A stretch of DNA of 64,000 bases from Streptococcus oralis (GCF_001578705.1 NZ_KQ969038.1:303690-367689), one strand, 5' to 3'. Positions 28,914 through 37,459 are shown, counted from the first letter of the stretch. Notes: generated from the sequence alone by a model not told the origin. Program-made: numbers and translations.

Positions 28914-29002
28914 TATATAAAATTTTTACACATATTTCTTGACAGGGCTTTCAACTTGAGATACAATATATTTGAAAAGAGTATATATAAAATTTTTATA
29001 TA
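28914..29002 (+). promoter_or_regulatory. PadR promoter flanked by two matching palindromic operators
   Basis: TTGACA at 28939-28944 and TACAAT at 28962-28967, spacer 17. The near-palindrome TATATAAAATTTTTATATA occupies 28984-29002, and a sister copy (last bases CACA) lies at 28914-28932, exactly 70 bases upstream. PadR proteins usually bind such paired sites, so autoregulation of the PadR-DUF1700-DUF4097 operon is likely. Confidence 0.6.
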
Positions 29003-29020
29003 ATTTAAAGGAGGTTTCCC

Positions 29021-29347
29021 ATGTACTTCCCAACATCCTCTGCCTTGATCGAGTTTCTCATCTTGGCTGTACTGGAGCAGGGAGATTCTTATGGTTATGA
29101 GATTAGCCAAACCATTAAGCTCATCGCCAATATCAAAGAATCTACGCTCTATCCCATTCTCAAAAAATTGGAAGCCAGTGGCTTTCTGACCACCTACTCT
29201 AGAGAGTTTCAGGGGCGTATGCGCAAATACTACTCCTTGACCAATCGGGGTGTAGAGCAGCTCGTTACTCTAAAGGAAGAGTGGACGCTCTATACCGACA
29301 CCGTCAACGGCATCATAGAAGGGAGTATCCGCCATGACAAGAACTGA
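29021..29347 (+). CDS. PadR-family transcriptional regulator
   Basis: A 108-residue winged-helix regulator (PadR subfamily 2, short C-terminus). LIEFLILAVLEQGDSYGYEI and STLYPILKKLEASGFL are the typical family segments. It overlaps the DUF1700 gene by 14 bases; PadR, DUF1700 and DUF4097 genes form a common Firmicute trio thought to respond to membrane or envelope stress. Two palindromes around its promoter are candidate self-binding sites. Confidence 0.92.
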   Translation: MYFPTSSALIEFLILAVLEQGDSYGYEISQTIKLIANIKESTLYPILKKLEASGFLTTYSREFQGRMRKYYSLTNRGVEQLVTLKEEWTLYTDTVNGIIEGSIRHDKN

Positions 29348-29927
29348 CTATCTGACTCAGTTAGAAACCTATCTCCATAAACTACCTGAAGCTGACCGCA
29401 TCGAAGCCATGAACTACTTTAAGGAACTATTTGACGATGCAGGTCCAGAGGGCGAAGAGGAGCTCATTGCTAGTCTAGGAACACCAAAAGAAGCGGCTCA
29501 TGATGTCCTCTCTAACCTCCTCGACAAAAAAGTTAATGAGGCACCAGCTCAAAAGAATGACCGTCAACTGCTACACATTGCTCTACTTGCCTTACTAGCA
29601 GCCCCTATCGGAATTCCTGTTGGAATTGCAATTATTTTAACCATTATCGGGCTTTTTATCGCGGCGGCCGCTGTCATTCTAGCCTTCTTTACCGTCTCTG
29701 TGACGGGTATCCTACTGGGCGGACTCTTTATCGTAGAGAGTTTTAGTGTCCTAGTCGAAGCCAAATCCGCCTTTATCTTGATTTTTGGTGCTGGTTTGCT
29801 TGCTATCGGTGCTTCTTCTCTTGTTCTACTAGGCATCTCCTATGTAGCTCGTTTCTTTGGCCTCCTGATTGTCCGCTTGGTGCAATGGATTCTTAAAAAA
29901 GGAAAGAGAGGTGACAGACATGCGTAA
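29334..29927 (+). CDS. DUF1700 membrane protein
   Basis: A 197-residue protein with a soluble N-terminal segment (about 1-80; EADRIEAMNYFKELFDDAG is the family hallmark) and three to four hydrophobic helices (about 80-185), ending in a basic tail KKGKRGD. Known as HAAS/DUF1700. Translationally coupled to PadR upstream and to the DUF4097 gene downstream (8-base overlap). Function unknown; likely an envelope partner of the DUF4097 protein. Confidence 0.88.
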   Translation: MTRTDYLTQLETYLHKLPEADRIEAMNYFKELFDDAGPEGEEELIASLGTPKEAAHDVLSNLLDKKVNEAPAQKNDRQLLHIALLALLAAPIGIPVGIAIILTIIGLFIAAAAVILAFFTVSVTGILLGGLFIVESFSVLVEAKSAFILIFGAGLLAIGASSLVLLGISYVARFFGLLIVRLVQWILKKGKRGDRHA

Positions 29928-30849
29928 ATTGACGAAAGGATTTCTCATCTTTGGTGTGGTTTCCACAATCCTCGGTTTTATCATGATCATTGTAGGCACC
30001 CAGTCCAATGGTATTCAAAGTTTGCTTGCCATGTCAAAAGACCCCGTCTATGACAATCGTATCGAAGAAGTGACCTTTGGAAGTGAAGTGGAAAAACTTG
30101 ATCTGGCCCTTGAAGAACACAGCCTAACCATCACAGAGTCTGTAGATGACAAGATCCACATCACCTATCATCCTTCGGTGTCTGGCCGTCACGATCTGAC
30201 CACTGGCATGAGTGACAAAACACTGAGCGTCACTGACAAACAAGCCTCCCAACATCGTTTTCTCGGTTCAGGAATCGAAGGCCTACTTCGTATCGCTAGC
30301 AACTATTCTAATCGTTTTGACGAAGTCGTTCTCTCCCTACCCAAAGGAAGAAAGCTGCAAGCTATCACCGTCTCAGCCAATCGTGGACAAACTAATATTC
30401 GTCAAGCCAACCTTGAAAATGCAACCATCAAAACAAAAGGCTATCTCTTAAGACTAACAGAAAGTTCTATCAAGAACAGCACATTAACGGCACCTCATAT
30501 CATCAATATCTTTGATGCCGAATTGACAGATAGTCAGGTCAAGACGGAGGGAGCACACATCTATGCTGAAAATATCCAAGTTCACGGCAAGGTCGAGCTA
30601 GAGGCTTATTCAACTCTACAACTCATTCTCTCCCAGAAAGAGACCGACCGTATCAATCTAGAAATTTCTTCTCAGCATGGTGGTATCTATCGTCAACCCA
30701 AAGAAGAACATCGTGGACAAAAAGAGAATGTACTTGCCAACCCTTATAAAACGGAAAAAGCAGATATCAAGGACCTACTCATTGCAAAAGCCAACCAAGA
30801 TATCTACCTACCAAAAGAAGAGTACTCTTCTCCATCTAGAAACCATTGA
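29920..30849 (+). CDS. DUF4097 putative adhesin-like envelope protein
   Basis: A 309-residue protein with one N-terminal membrane helix (about 7-28) and an extracellular beta-rich region (about 60-260) of the DUF4097/LiaG-like type, which folds as a right-handed beta arrangement. Start at ATG 29920 follows GAGGTG within the end of the DUF1700 gene. Third gene of the PadR operon. I see no sorting signal. The role is unproven; LiaG-like proteins accompany cell-envelope stress systems. Confidence 0.82.
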   Translation: MRKLTKGFLIFGVVSTILGFIMIIVGTQSNGIQSLLAMSKDPVYDNRIEEVTFGSEVEKLDLALEEHSLTITESVDDKIHITYHPSVSGRHDLTTGMSDKTLSVTDKQASQHRFLGSGIEGLLRIASNYSNRFDEVVLSLPKGRKLQAITVSANRGQTNIRQANLENATIKTKGYLLRLTESSIKNSTLTAPHIINIFDAELTDSQVKTEGAHIYAENIQVHGKVELEAYSTLQLILSQKETDRINLEISSQHGGIYRQPKEEHRGQKENVLANPYKTEKADIKDLLIAKANQDIYLPKEEYSSPSRNH

Positions 30850-30874
30850 CAAAAACGCTTTCATCTGCTAATCT
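30846..30874 (+). promoter_or_regulatory. promoter of the acidic-tailed membrane protein gene
   Basis: TTGACA at 30846-30851 and TAATCT at 30869-30874, spacer 17; it begins inside the last codons of the DUF4097 gene. The spacer contains AAACGCTTTCA, half of a cre consensus. Confidence 0.55.
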
Positions 30875-30910
30875 AAAAATAGAAAACGATCATAAAAAGG
30901 AGGTTCCACC

Positions 30911-31867
30911 ATGACACAAGAATGGTTTGAAAGCGCCGATCTTGAGAAGAAATCAGCTCAGACGAAATCGGAAATACAGCCCGACCAACCAGAGACTCCA
31001 GAAACTGTGGAGACCGAACCACAAGTAAGCGAAGAAACATCTGTCTCACCTAAAGAGTCGGAAACGCATGAGGAGGAAACTCCCGAAACGATAGAAGAAA
31101 TCCAAACCGAGGAAGAGGGAGAAGGGAAAGAGGAACGCAACCAAGAAAACTCTGTAAAAGAGAAAAGCATCCTCAGCAAAGCTTTAGAGAGCCCCTATAT
31201 CCCAGACATTGACCCCCGTAAAACTGCCCGATTAAAAGAAGAAATCGCACTATTTTGGTCTTGGCTACTGGATGCTATCCAAGAACCAACTGCCAGCAAG
31301 ACTACGGATCAAAAACATCGTTATAGTGTCTTTGCCCTACTCACCTTGCTGTCGTCAATCAACCTTTTCTTTAGTATCTATCATATCAAGCGCCTCTACT
31401 ATGGCTATATGATTTCTATTGCTAATAGTTCTCCTAACCAGCTCCCACCTTTGGATCTCTTTGCTGGGCTTTCGATTCTGGTCGCTAGCGCTCTATTTTA
31501 CTTTTCCATCATTTTGGGAGGCTTTACTGTCCGACGTGTGCTGGACCAGGAGAGCGACTTTACATTCCAAGAAGCCTTCGATCGGTACAGCAGACTCTTT
31601 GCTATCCCACTTGTCCTAACAGCTCTAGCAAGTTTCTTTGCACTCTTTGGTGGCTTACGATTTGCTGGCATCCTCACTCTTCTAAGCATGGCCATCTTTG
31701 CCCTTGGCAATCTCTTTGTGATTAGCAAGCCTAATAATACTAGTAGCCTTGACCCATTTTATCGTTTCCTGCTAGCCGTCTTACTTGATGGCGCCATTCT
31801 CTTACCCTTCTTCATTGCAGAGCTTGCGCTGACAGTGGACTACCTTCGCATCCTGACCTTCTTTTAA
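30911..31867 (+). CDS. multi-helix membrane protein with acidic N-terminal tail
   Basis: A 318-residue protein. Residues about 1-85 are low-complexity and strongly acidic (Glu, Thr, Pro, Ser), then a soluble linker and about six membrane helices (about 136-155, 178-205, 230-275, 290-312). The membrane part recalls YIP1-like proteins. It has its own promoter downstream of the PadR operon and a clean terminator. I do not recognise a named function; the tail may be a cytoplasmic interaction arm. Confidence 0.75.
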   Translation: MTQEWFESADLEKKSAQTKSEIQPDQPETPETVETEPQVSEETSVSPKESETHEEETPETIEEIQTEEEGEGKEERNQENSVKEKSILSKALESPYIPDIDPRKTARLKEEIALFWSWLLDAIQEPTASKTTDQKHRYSVFALLTLLSSINLFFSIYHIKRLYYGYMISIANSSPNQLPPLDLFAGLSILVASALFYFSIILGGFTVRRVLDQESDFTFQEAFDRYSRLFAIPLVLTALASFFALFGGLRFAGILTLLSMAIFALGNLFVISKPNNTSSLDPFYRFLLAVLLDGAILLPFFIAELALTVDYLRILTFF

Positions 31868-31869
31868 CC

Positions 31870-31904
31870 AAAATCCCTGCCATTTATTAATGACAGGGAT
31901 TTTT
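31870..31904 (+). terminator. terminator after the membrane protein gene
   Basis: AAATCCCTG/CAGGGATTT stem followed by T residues; A residues on the other side may let it serve the converging DUF4299 gene too. Confidence 0.8.
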
Positions 31905-31929
31905 ATGTTTACTCTTTTTTGAACTGTGT

Positions 31930-32790
31930 CTACTTGATGGTTGCCAATCCTTCAAAGTCTTGTCCTAGGATGGGTTGTACTTCTAATTGATTGGCATCTA
32001 ATTGCTGGTAAAATGCTTTTGGTAATGACTCTAGGAATTTTTCATAATCCAAGCGAGCGATGGCTTCATAGTCTTCTGCTTTTGAGCCATCACCAGAAAT
32101 CTTCACTAGGTCAATCTCCCAAACAAGCTCCTTGCCTGCCAGCTGCTCGGTATAAGGCACTGGTACAACGGGTTCCTTTGACAAAATCGTTTTGACTCCC
32201 TGGGCTAGGTGGTAGATACCGTGCACCCTACCTTGGGCGTCTGGGTAAAATTTCACACCGGCAAGGTAGGCATCAGAGCCTTGAACTTTCTTGACCAGCT
32301 CTTCAAAACGTACCAATCCATCCTCTGCTAAAAAGCTCTCGAGGTATTCCTTGTTGAGATAGATAGGGGACAAGAGTCCTTGGCAATATACTAAACGAAC
32401 CGCCTTATCCGCTAAATATTGCTTAACCGTTTCTCGGAAATAAGCTTCAAAGTCAAAGTCTTCTAGCCCTTCTACCGCTTCCCCTAATTTGCCAGATAGG
32501 GCCTGGAGGAGAGTCTCCACAATCTCCCAGTCCACTCTAGTAAGGAAATCTGGAATCACCACTTGATAACCTTTTCGACTATCCGCATAGTTGACCTTGA
32601 AGAGGAATTGCGACTGGCCTACAATCCCACACTCCATGTATTCGAGACGATTGAGGGGCTGTCGGAGATAGACGGCATCATAACTATGCGACTCCAAACC
32701 ATCTACCAAGGCTAAGATGGACTTGGCAGTCAAGACCTCCTGTTGTCCTAGAATGCTTTCTTTATTTGGGATAAAAAATGTTTTCGCCAT
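31930..32790 (-). CDS. DUF4299 family protein
   Basis: A 286-residue soluble protein without signal peptide or membrane helix. I assign it to DUF4299 by overall look (MAKTFFIPNK start, streptococcal context); the function is unknown. It has a strong ribosome site (AAAGGAGG) and its promoter is directly followed by a perfect cre site, so it should be repressed by CcpA when preferred sugar is plentiful. That points to a role in carbon-limited growth. Confidence 0.7.
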   Translation of the reverse strand: MAKTFFIPNKESILGQQEVLTAKSILALVDGLESHSYDAVYLRQPLNRLEYMECGIVGQSQFLFKVNYADSRKGYQVVIPDFLTRVDWEIVETLLQALSGKLGEAVEGLEDFDFEAYFRETVKQYLADKAVRLVYCQGLLSPIYLNKEYLESFLAEDGLVRFEELVKKVQGSDAYLAGVKFYPDAQGRVHGIYHLAQGVKTILSKEPVVPVPYTEQLAGKELVWEIDLVKISGDGSKAEDYEAIARLDYEKFLESLPKAFYQQLDANQLEVQPILGQDFEGLATIK

Positions 32791-32803
32791 AACTGGCCTC
32801 CTT

Positions 32804-32826
32804 TGAAATCGTTTACATACAGTATA
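32804..32826 (-). promoter_or_regulatory. perfect cre site just downstream of the -10 box of the DUF4299 gene
   Basis: Minus strand ATGTAAACGATTTCA (32804-32818) matches WTGNAARCGNWWWCA at every position; TATACT is at 32821-32826, two bases upstream. CcpA bound here would block initiation. Confidence 0.7.
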
Positions 32827-32883
32827 CCCTATTTTCCTGAAAGATACAGAAACAAATTTTAGATTTTTAGATAAAAAGCATAG

Positions 32884-32906
32884 AAAAACAGCCCCTGAAG
32901 GCTGTT
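32884..32906 (-). terminator. terminator after trhO
   Basis: AACAGCC/GGCTGTT stem with a T run on the minus strand. Confidence 0.8.
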
Positions 32907-32910
32907 TACT

Positions 32911-33897
32911 TTATACTGTAGCGACTTGATCCAAGCTTTCACCGATAGCTGCTAGGCGCTCAACAACTTCAGCTTGTGTCAATTCATTTTCTGAAACATA
33001 GCGGTTGCGTGGGTGAACACGACACTCGTGTGAGCATCCACGAAGGTACTTATCTTCATTTTCTTCTGATGTTAAGATACGACGGTTACAGAAGGGATTC
33101 CCACAGTTGACATAGCGTTCACATGGTGTTCCATCAAACCAGTCTTTTCCTACGATGGTTGGGTTGACATGGTTAACATCTACGGCAATACGCTCGTCAA
33201 AGACGTACATTTTCCCATCCCAAAGCTCACCTTGGACTTCTGGGTCTTTACCGTAGGTTGCGATTCCTCCGTGCAATTGGCCAACATCTTTGTAACCTTC
33301 ACGGACCATCCAGCCTGAGAATTTCTCACAGCGAACGCCACCTGTACAGTAAACCACAACACGCTTGTCCATGAATTTTTCCTTGTTGTCACGAACCCAT
33401 TGTGGCAACTCACGGAAGTTGCGGATGTCTGGGCGGATAGCCCCACGGAAATGTCCTAGGTCGTACTCATAATCGTTACGCGTGTCAAGGACAACGGTAT
33501 CTTCGTCAAGAAGGGCTTCTTTGAACTCTTTTGGAGACAAGTAAGCACCTGTTGTTTCAAGCGGGTTGATGTCGTTGTCAAAGTCGTTGTCTTCCAACCC
33601 AAGGTGGACAATTTCTTTCTTGTAGCGAACAAACATCTTCTTGAAGGCTTGTTCACTTTCTTCGTCAATCTTGAACCAGAGGTCTTCCATGCCTGGGAGA
33701 CTGTGAACGTAGTCCATGTATTTTTGAGTTGTTTCGTAGTCACCTGAAACGGTTCCGTTGATTCCCTCGTCAGCGACTAGGATACGACCTTTAAGGCCGA
33801 TTGATTTACAGAAAGCCAAGTGATCTGCCGCAAATTGCTCTGCATTTTCAATTGGGGTATAGAGGTAGTAAAGTAAGACACGAATATCTTTTGCCAT
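32911..33897 (-). CDS. trhO: tRNA uridine 5-hydroxylation protein TrhO (rhodanese domain)
   Basis: A 328-residue protein of the YceA/YbfQ family: an N-terminal acylphosphatase-like domain, a central rhodanese domain with active-site Cys in [15 protein letters not shown], and a C-terminal cysteine-rich zinc-like segment ([20 protein letters not shown]). Family members form 5-hydroxyuridine at wobble U34 of tRNAs independent of prephenate. Start at ATG 33897 (GAGAAC upstream) gives the usual N-terminus. Single-gene unit. Confidence 0.9.
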   Translation of the reverse strand: MAKDIRVLLYYLYTPIENAEQFAADHLAFCKSIGLKGRILVADEGINGTVSGDYETTQKYMDYVHSLPGMEDLWFKIDEESEQAFKKMFVRYKKEIVHLGLEDNDFDNDINPLETTGAYLSPKEFKEALLDEDTVVLDTRNDYEYDLGHFRGAIRPDIRNFRELPQWVRDNKEKFMDKRVVVYCTGGVRCEKFSGWMVREGYKDVGQLHGGIATYGKDPEVQGELWDGKMYVFDERIAVDVNHVNPTIVGKDWFDGTPCERYVNCGNPFCNRRILTSEENEDKYLRGCSHECRVHPRNRYVSENELTQAEVVERLAAIGESLDQVATV

Positions 33898-34040
33898 AAG
33901 ATTTGTTCTCTTTTCTATTCTTAAATTTTCAGAATTTTTCATTCAACTATTCTAGTATACCCACTTGAGAAAACGAATGCAATTTATTTGACCGGAAATT
34001 AAAAAGGAGCTAATCCCAACGAATGTCTACTCCAATTTAA

Positions 34041-34066
34041 AAAATCCTTGGATAATCCAAGGATTC
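34041..34066 (-). terminator. terminator after the OFA transporter gene
   Basis: Ten-base stem AATCCTTGGA/TCCAAGGATT with a three-base loop and T tail on the minus strand. Confidence 0.85.
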
Positions 34067-34070
34067 ATTT

Positions 34071-35264
34071 TTAAATTTTTTTAGCTTTAGCCATATAGAA
34101 GAGTTGGAGCAGAATACCAATGATAGCCATACCGATAACGATAAAGAAGGCCATTGTATAATCTCCTTGGTTTGCCTGTGCAAGACGTGCCCCTAACTGA
34201 GGACCAGCAATAGCAGCTACTCCATAAGCAGTAAACATCCATCCATAGTTTGTCCCTACGTAGGTCACTCCCCAGTTTTCAGCAGTAATTCCTGGGAAGG
34301 AACCGAGGAAGCCACCAAATGACAAGGCAACCATCATGATTCCAAGGATGGCCAAGATGCTTCCAGGACCTTTGAATAAGGCTGTGAGCAACAAGCCAGT
34401 AGCGACCGCTCCAAACATGGCAATAACGGTAGGATAGCGACCAATCTTATCAGATACCGTACCCCAGAAGATACGACCAAATGTATTTGCAATGGATACC
34501 AGCATAACAAAGAGGGTCGCTTCTCCAACAAGTTGATATTGGTCTGAGATTGCTGCTGCAGTTCCGATAATCATCATTCCGCCTGTAGCACCAAGAACAT
34601 AAATCAACCATAGAAGCCAGTAATTTCCATCACGGAGCATTTCTTTATAAGTTTTTCCTTCTGGTTGAGCATTCCCCGCTGCTGGAGCAACAGTAGGAGC
34701 TTTGGCCATAACTAGGGAAGATGTACAGATCACTAGTAAAAGGACAATACCTAATACCTTAAAGGTAGAGTAAATCCCCATAGAAGCAATCAAAGATTTT
34801 GCAACCGGACCAATAATTAGTGGACCCAAGCCAAACCCTGCCGCTGTCAATCCACCAGCTAGGCCTTTTTTGTCAGGGAACCACTTTGTCGCAACGGACG
34901 TAGATGCCCCATAGGCAGAGCCGATACCAAGTCCTAGGATGACACCGTACGTTAGATAAAGCACAGGTAGTGAGTTCGCAAAACCAGTCGCAAACATCCC
35001 TGTACCAAAGAGAATACCACCTAGAAAGACAAACTTTTTAGGTCCAACCGAATCTACTTTGGGACCGAAAAGAATCATTCCAACAGGTACCATAGCAAAA
35101 GAAATACTAAAGGCTAAGGAAGTCTGAGCTTGAACCCATCCTTGACTAGCATTGGTTTCTAGGAGTGCCTTCTGAAAGACCGACCAGGCGTATCCTGCAC
35201 CTAGAGAGAGATTCGTTAAAATGGCCGCAGCCAAAATTAACCATCGATTGGGTGTTTTTTTCAT
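34071..35264 (-). CDS. MFS transporter, oxalate/formate antiporter (OFA) family
   Basis: A 397-residue, twelve-helix transporter. The N-terminus NRWLILAAAILTNLSLGAGYAWSVF and GLGIGSAYGASTSVATKWFPDKKGLAGG are typical of OFA proteins, which move small organic acids; some pneumococcal relatives are called OxlT. The substrate is unknown. The gene has an unusually long leader (about 190 bases) with a perfect hairpin, and a promoter followed by a cre-like site, suggesting control by carbon source. Confidence 0.85.
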   Translation of the reverse strand: MKKTPNRWLILAAAILTNLSLGAGYAWSVFQKALLETNASQGWVQAQTSLAFSISFAMVPVGMILFGPKVDSVGPKKFVFLGGILFGTGMFATGFANSLPVLYLTYGVILGLGIGSAYGASTSVATKWFPDKKGLAGGLTAAGFGLGPLIIGPVAKSLIASMGIYSTFKVLGIVLLLVICTSSLVMAKAPTVAPAAGNAQPEGKTYKEMLRDGNYWLLWLIYVLGATGGMMIIGTAAAISDQYQLVGEATLFVMLVSIANTFGRIFWGTVSDKIGRYPTVIAMFGAVATGLLLTALFKGPGSILAILGIMMVALSFGGFLGSFPGITAENWGVTYVGTNYGWMFTAYGVAAIAGPQLGARLAQANQGDYTMAFFIVIGMAIIGILLQLFYMAKAKKI

Positions 35265-35404
35265 ATGAATAACCTCATGTAATATTTCTTGTTCCCAAAA
35301 GGGATAGCAAACAACTTTTTATCGGATTTTCACTTGCTGTGTTTCACTTGAATCTTTCATAAGTTACAAAATATGAACAAACTGAAATCAGACATAAATG
35401 AAAC

Positions 35405-35436
35405 ATTTAAGAAGGAATCCTGTTCACTTCTTAAAT
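35405..35436 (-). promoter_or_regulatory. hairpin in the long leader of the OFA transporter
   Basis: Perfect ten-base stem ATTTAAGAAG/CTTCTTAAAT with a 12-base loop, about 140 bases before the start codon. No T run follows, so it is not a plain terminator; it may stabilise or regulate the mRNA. Confidence 0.45.
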
Positions 35437-35459
35437 CAAAATCCAGTTAAATTTCACAA

Positions 35460-35497
35460 TGTTAAGCGCTTTCATCGTACTCTTATTATAAGCTAGT
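35460..35497 (-). promoter_or_regulatory. promoter with cre-like site, OFA transporter
   Basis: Minus strand TATAAT lies near 35486-35491; ATGAAAGCGCTTAACA (35460-35475) just downstream matches the left and centre of cre well, with one extra base before the final ACA. CcpA control is plausible. Confidence 0.45.
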
Positions 35498-35621
35498 TCA
35501 TTCTAAAAATCTACTTAATTAAACTAATAGAGGTATTAGTCCAATTAATCGATATCTATATTTTATACTGGTATTTCACAAAGTTTTTAACAAGATTTTT
35601 TTACTTTTAGCTACTCTAATA

Positions 35622-35744
35622 AAAAAACCACTACCTCCCCCGGGAGTCCCAGAGGAGGTAGTGATAACATTTTTTAGGAATGAATACACGAAATCAGTTT
35701 GTCTTATGATTTTTTGCTTTTCAAAAATTCGTCGTATTGTTTTT
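35622..35744. repeat. 123-bp direct repeat, copy 1 (relic of the ngtS 3' end and terminator)
   Basis: Matches 39832-39954 with only two mismatches. It contains the hairpin CACTACCTCC/GGAGGTAGTG (35629-35638 and 35654-35663) and, on the minus strand, codons reading KQYDEFLKSKKS plus stop, the C-terminus of ngtS. No ngtS start or body is attached, so it is a duplicated fragment. It marks one boundary of the cassette between the two copies. Confidence 0.93.
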
Positions 35745-35771
35745 TAATTCAGTAAAAATTTATTTTATGAG

Positions 35772-35800
35772 TTGACACTCTAAAAATGAAATAGTATAAT
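35772..35800 (+). promoter_or_regulatory. strong promoter of the cassette
   Basis: TTGACA at 35772-35777 and TATAAT at 35795-35800 with a 17-base spacer: a perfect sigma-A promoter, beginning 27 bases after the repeat copy. High constitutive expression is expected. Confidence 0.8.
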
Positions 35801-35843
35801 ATATATGAAATCAGTTTCAATAAAGTATAAAGGAGGTATTGTG

Positions 35844-36236
35844 ATGAAAAATTTGAAAAAATGCATCGTATTAGGACTGGGAGTCACCTGCTTACTCCCC
35901 TTAGCTAGTCAGACTGTTTCTGCTGAGATGGTGTATTTCAATCTTCATGTTACACGCGAAGACTATTCCGTTAGTAGCCGAAAAACTGAAAAAACAGACG
36001 GCTCCCCTGCTGTTGCTAATATCACAGGTGGTCTTGGCTGGGGAAAAAAGGTCAGAATTCGCGCTTGGACTGCTGCTGAGGATGAACCTGCAACTGAGAT
36101 GAAAATAGCTGATTCAAATGGTCGTTATAATCTTCACTATAACTACGGTTATGGAACAATTGGACGCTATTATTATCTCAACGCCTCTAAATATGGTTGG
36201 TTCGATTCGAATATTACAGGACGTTTTGACCCTTAA
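35844..36236 (+). CDS. small secreted protein of the cassette (DUF2712-like?)
   Basis: A 130-residue protein with a clear Sec signal peptide (MKNLKKC, hydrophobic core, cut after QTVSA at about residue 27). The mature 103 residues lack cysteine and are rich in Tyr, Gly and Asn, with GGLGWGKKVRIRAW in the middle and YYLNASKYGWFDSNITG near the end. Start at ATG 35844 is set by AAAGGAGG and the promoter; an in-frame ATG at 35805 lies at the transcription start. It recalls small secreted DUF2712 or lactococcin-972-like proteins that travel with ABC transporters, but I cannot confirm a family. Followed by a terminator hairpin, then a lipoprotein and ABC genes, so it may be an exported antagonist whose immunity is the ABC unit (inference). 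Confidence 0.75.
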   Translation: MKNLKKCIVLGLGVTCLLPLASQTVSAEMVYFNLHVTREDYSVSSRKTEKTDGSPAVANITGGLGWGKKVRIRAWTAAEDEPATEMKIADSNGRYNLHYNYGYGTIGRYYYLNASKYGWFDSNITGRFDP

Positions 36237-36320
36237 TTCGTCTCAAAACAAAAGTAGCAAACATTGGGTTATTCGCTAGTTTATCATTTGAGCGCTCACT
36301 AGCCTAACGCCCCCTTCTAA

Positions 36321-36365
36321 GAGTGGAGGCATTATCTTTAAAGTATCATGCCTCCGCTCCTTTTT
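36321..36365 (+). terminator. terminator or attenuator inside the cassette
   Basis: Twelve-base stem GAGTGGAGGCAT/ATGCCTCCGCTC (one G-T pair), 15-base loop, five T. It sits between the secreted-protein gene and the lipoprotein gene; partial read-through would give much more of the first product. Confidence 0.8.
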
Positions 36366-36382
36366 AAAAGGAGCTTTTTACT

Positions 36383-37459
36383 ATGAAAAAATACCTATTA
36401 TTTCTACTTATTCTTCCCTTTATCTTTTTAACAGCTTGTCAATATAACAAAAAGCAAACAACTGAGATAAATAAGGAAAATCTTCCCATAAAAGAAGGTT
36501 ATAAAGAGATAACAGAGCAAATCTATCTCGCAGACCAGATAGATACCTCCTATGAAGAAGAATTACCTTTTTGGAACTCAAAAAAAGGAGACAAAGAAAC
36601 ATTGGTAACAGCTATCCAAAATTTTATGGGAAGTGATAGTGAAATTAGTGAAATTATTGCCGATAAGAATCCTTTAACCAGACTCCAAAAAGGAAAGACG
36701 AGAGCAGATATTACAGTCAATAAAACTGGGTCATGGATTCGATTAACATCTGACCAAACATCAGATTTATCACATATTTTCCACAACCTACGATTAGATG
36801 CTATTGAAAATAATCTAAATCTAACCGACTTTAAAGAAGAACTTCCATTTTCAAAAGAAGACAGTGTTAACAAAGTTAAACAATTTCTAAATACCCTCCA
36901 ATTAGGATTTGACGATTATGATTATCTCATCTACGCTATCTCAAAAGAAACACTCCTTGAGTATCTCCCGACCTACGAAAGAAATGCCAAAGAATTAAAA
37001 GGAACAAAGATAGCTAAAGACAATCTGACAGATATGTACTATATTACTGTTTTTCCAAAACTTTCTAGTAAAAGAGTTATTGATGGCGAAACTCAGCTAG
37101 GTTCATCTGGAGAAATTAATTTTGTTCATGGTCCTGACCTAAACTTTATCATCACCCAAACAGGGATTCAAGGAATTGACTTAGCTGGTGTTATCTTACC
37201 AACTCAAAAAACAGATAAAATGGCTACTCTTTCTGTCCAAAAAGGATTAGATGTTTTAAAAGAAAAATACGAAAATTTGATTTTGGACAGTCCAATTTAT
37301 ATTGAGTCATTTACAATCGAGTATATACCTATTCCCAATCAAGAAAAAGAACTCTATGGAGGAAATCTCTATCGTCCCTTCCTAATCTTTAAAATCAAAG
37401 AAAAAGATCGTATAGATAAAGTAGTTATCGATCCCGCAAACTGGAAAGAGGTAAGTTAA
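36383..37459 (+). CDS. lipoprotein of unknown family in the ABC cassette
   Basis: A 358-residue lipoprotein: signal peptide with lipobox LTAC (Cys19), then a hydrophilic external part. No recognisable domain; composition is Lys/Glu/Asn/Leu-rich and AT-rich. The ribosome site AAAAGGAG is encoded in the T-tail side of the preceding terminator. Its stop abuts the start of the first membrane protein (no gap), so it belongs with the ABC genes, perhaps as an immunity or sensor lipoprotein. Confidence 0.75.
   Translation: MKKYLLFLLILPFIFLTACQYNKKQTTEINKENLPIKEGYKEITEQIYLADQIDTSYEEELPFWNSKKGDKETLVTAIQNFMGSDSEISEIIADKNPLTRLQKGKTRADITVNKTGSWIRLTSDQTSDLSHIFHNLRLDAIENNLNLTDFKEELPFSKEDSVNKVKQFLNTLQLGFDDYDYLIYAISKETLLEYLPTYERNAKELKGTKIAKDNLTDMYYITVFPKLSSKRVIDGETQLGSSGEINFVHGPDLNFIITQTGIQGIDLAGVILPTQKTDKMATLSVQKGLDVLKEKYENLILDSPIYIESFTIEYIPIPNQEKELYGGNLYRPFLIFKIKEKDRIDKVVIDPANWKEVS

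Larger units (their letters stand above)
35265..35621. other. leader and upstream region of the OFA transporter, no gene
   Basis: Holds the leader hairpin, cre-like site and promoter listed separately. Otherwise AT-rich with no supported ORF on either strand. Confidence 0.5.
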
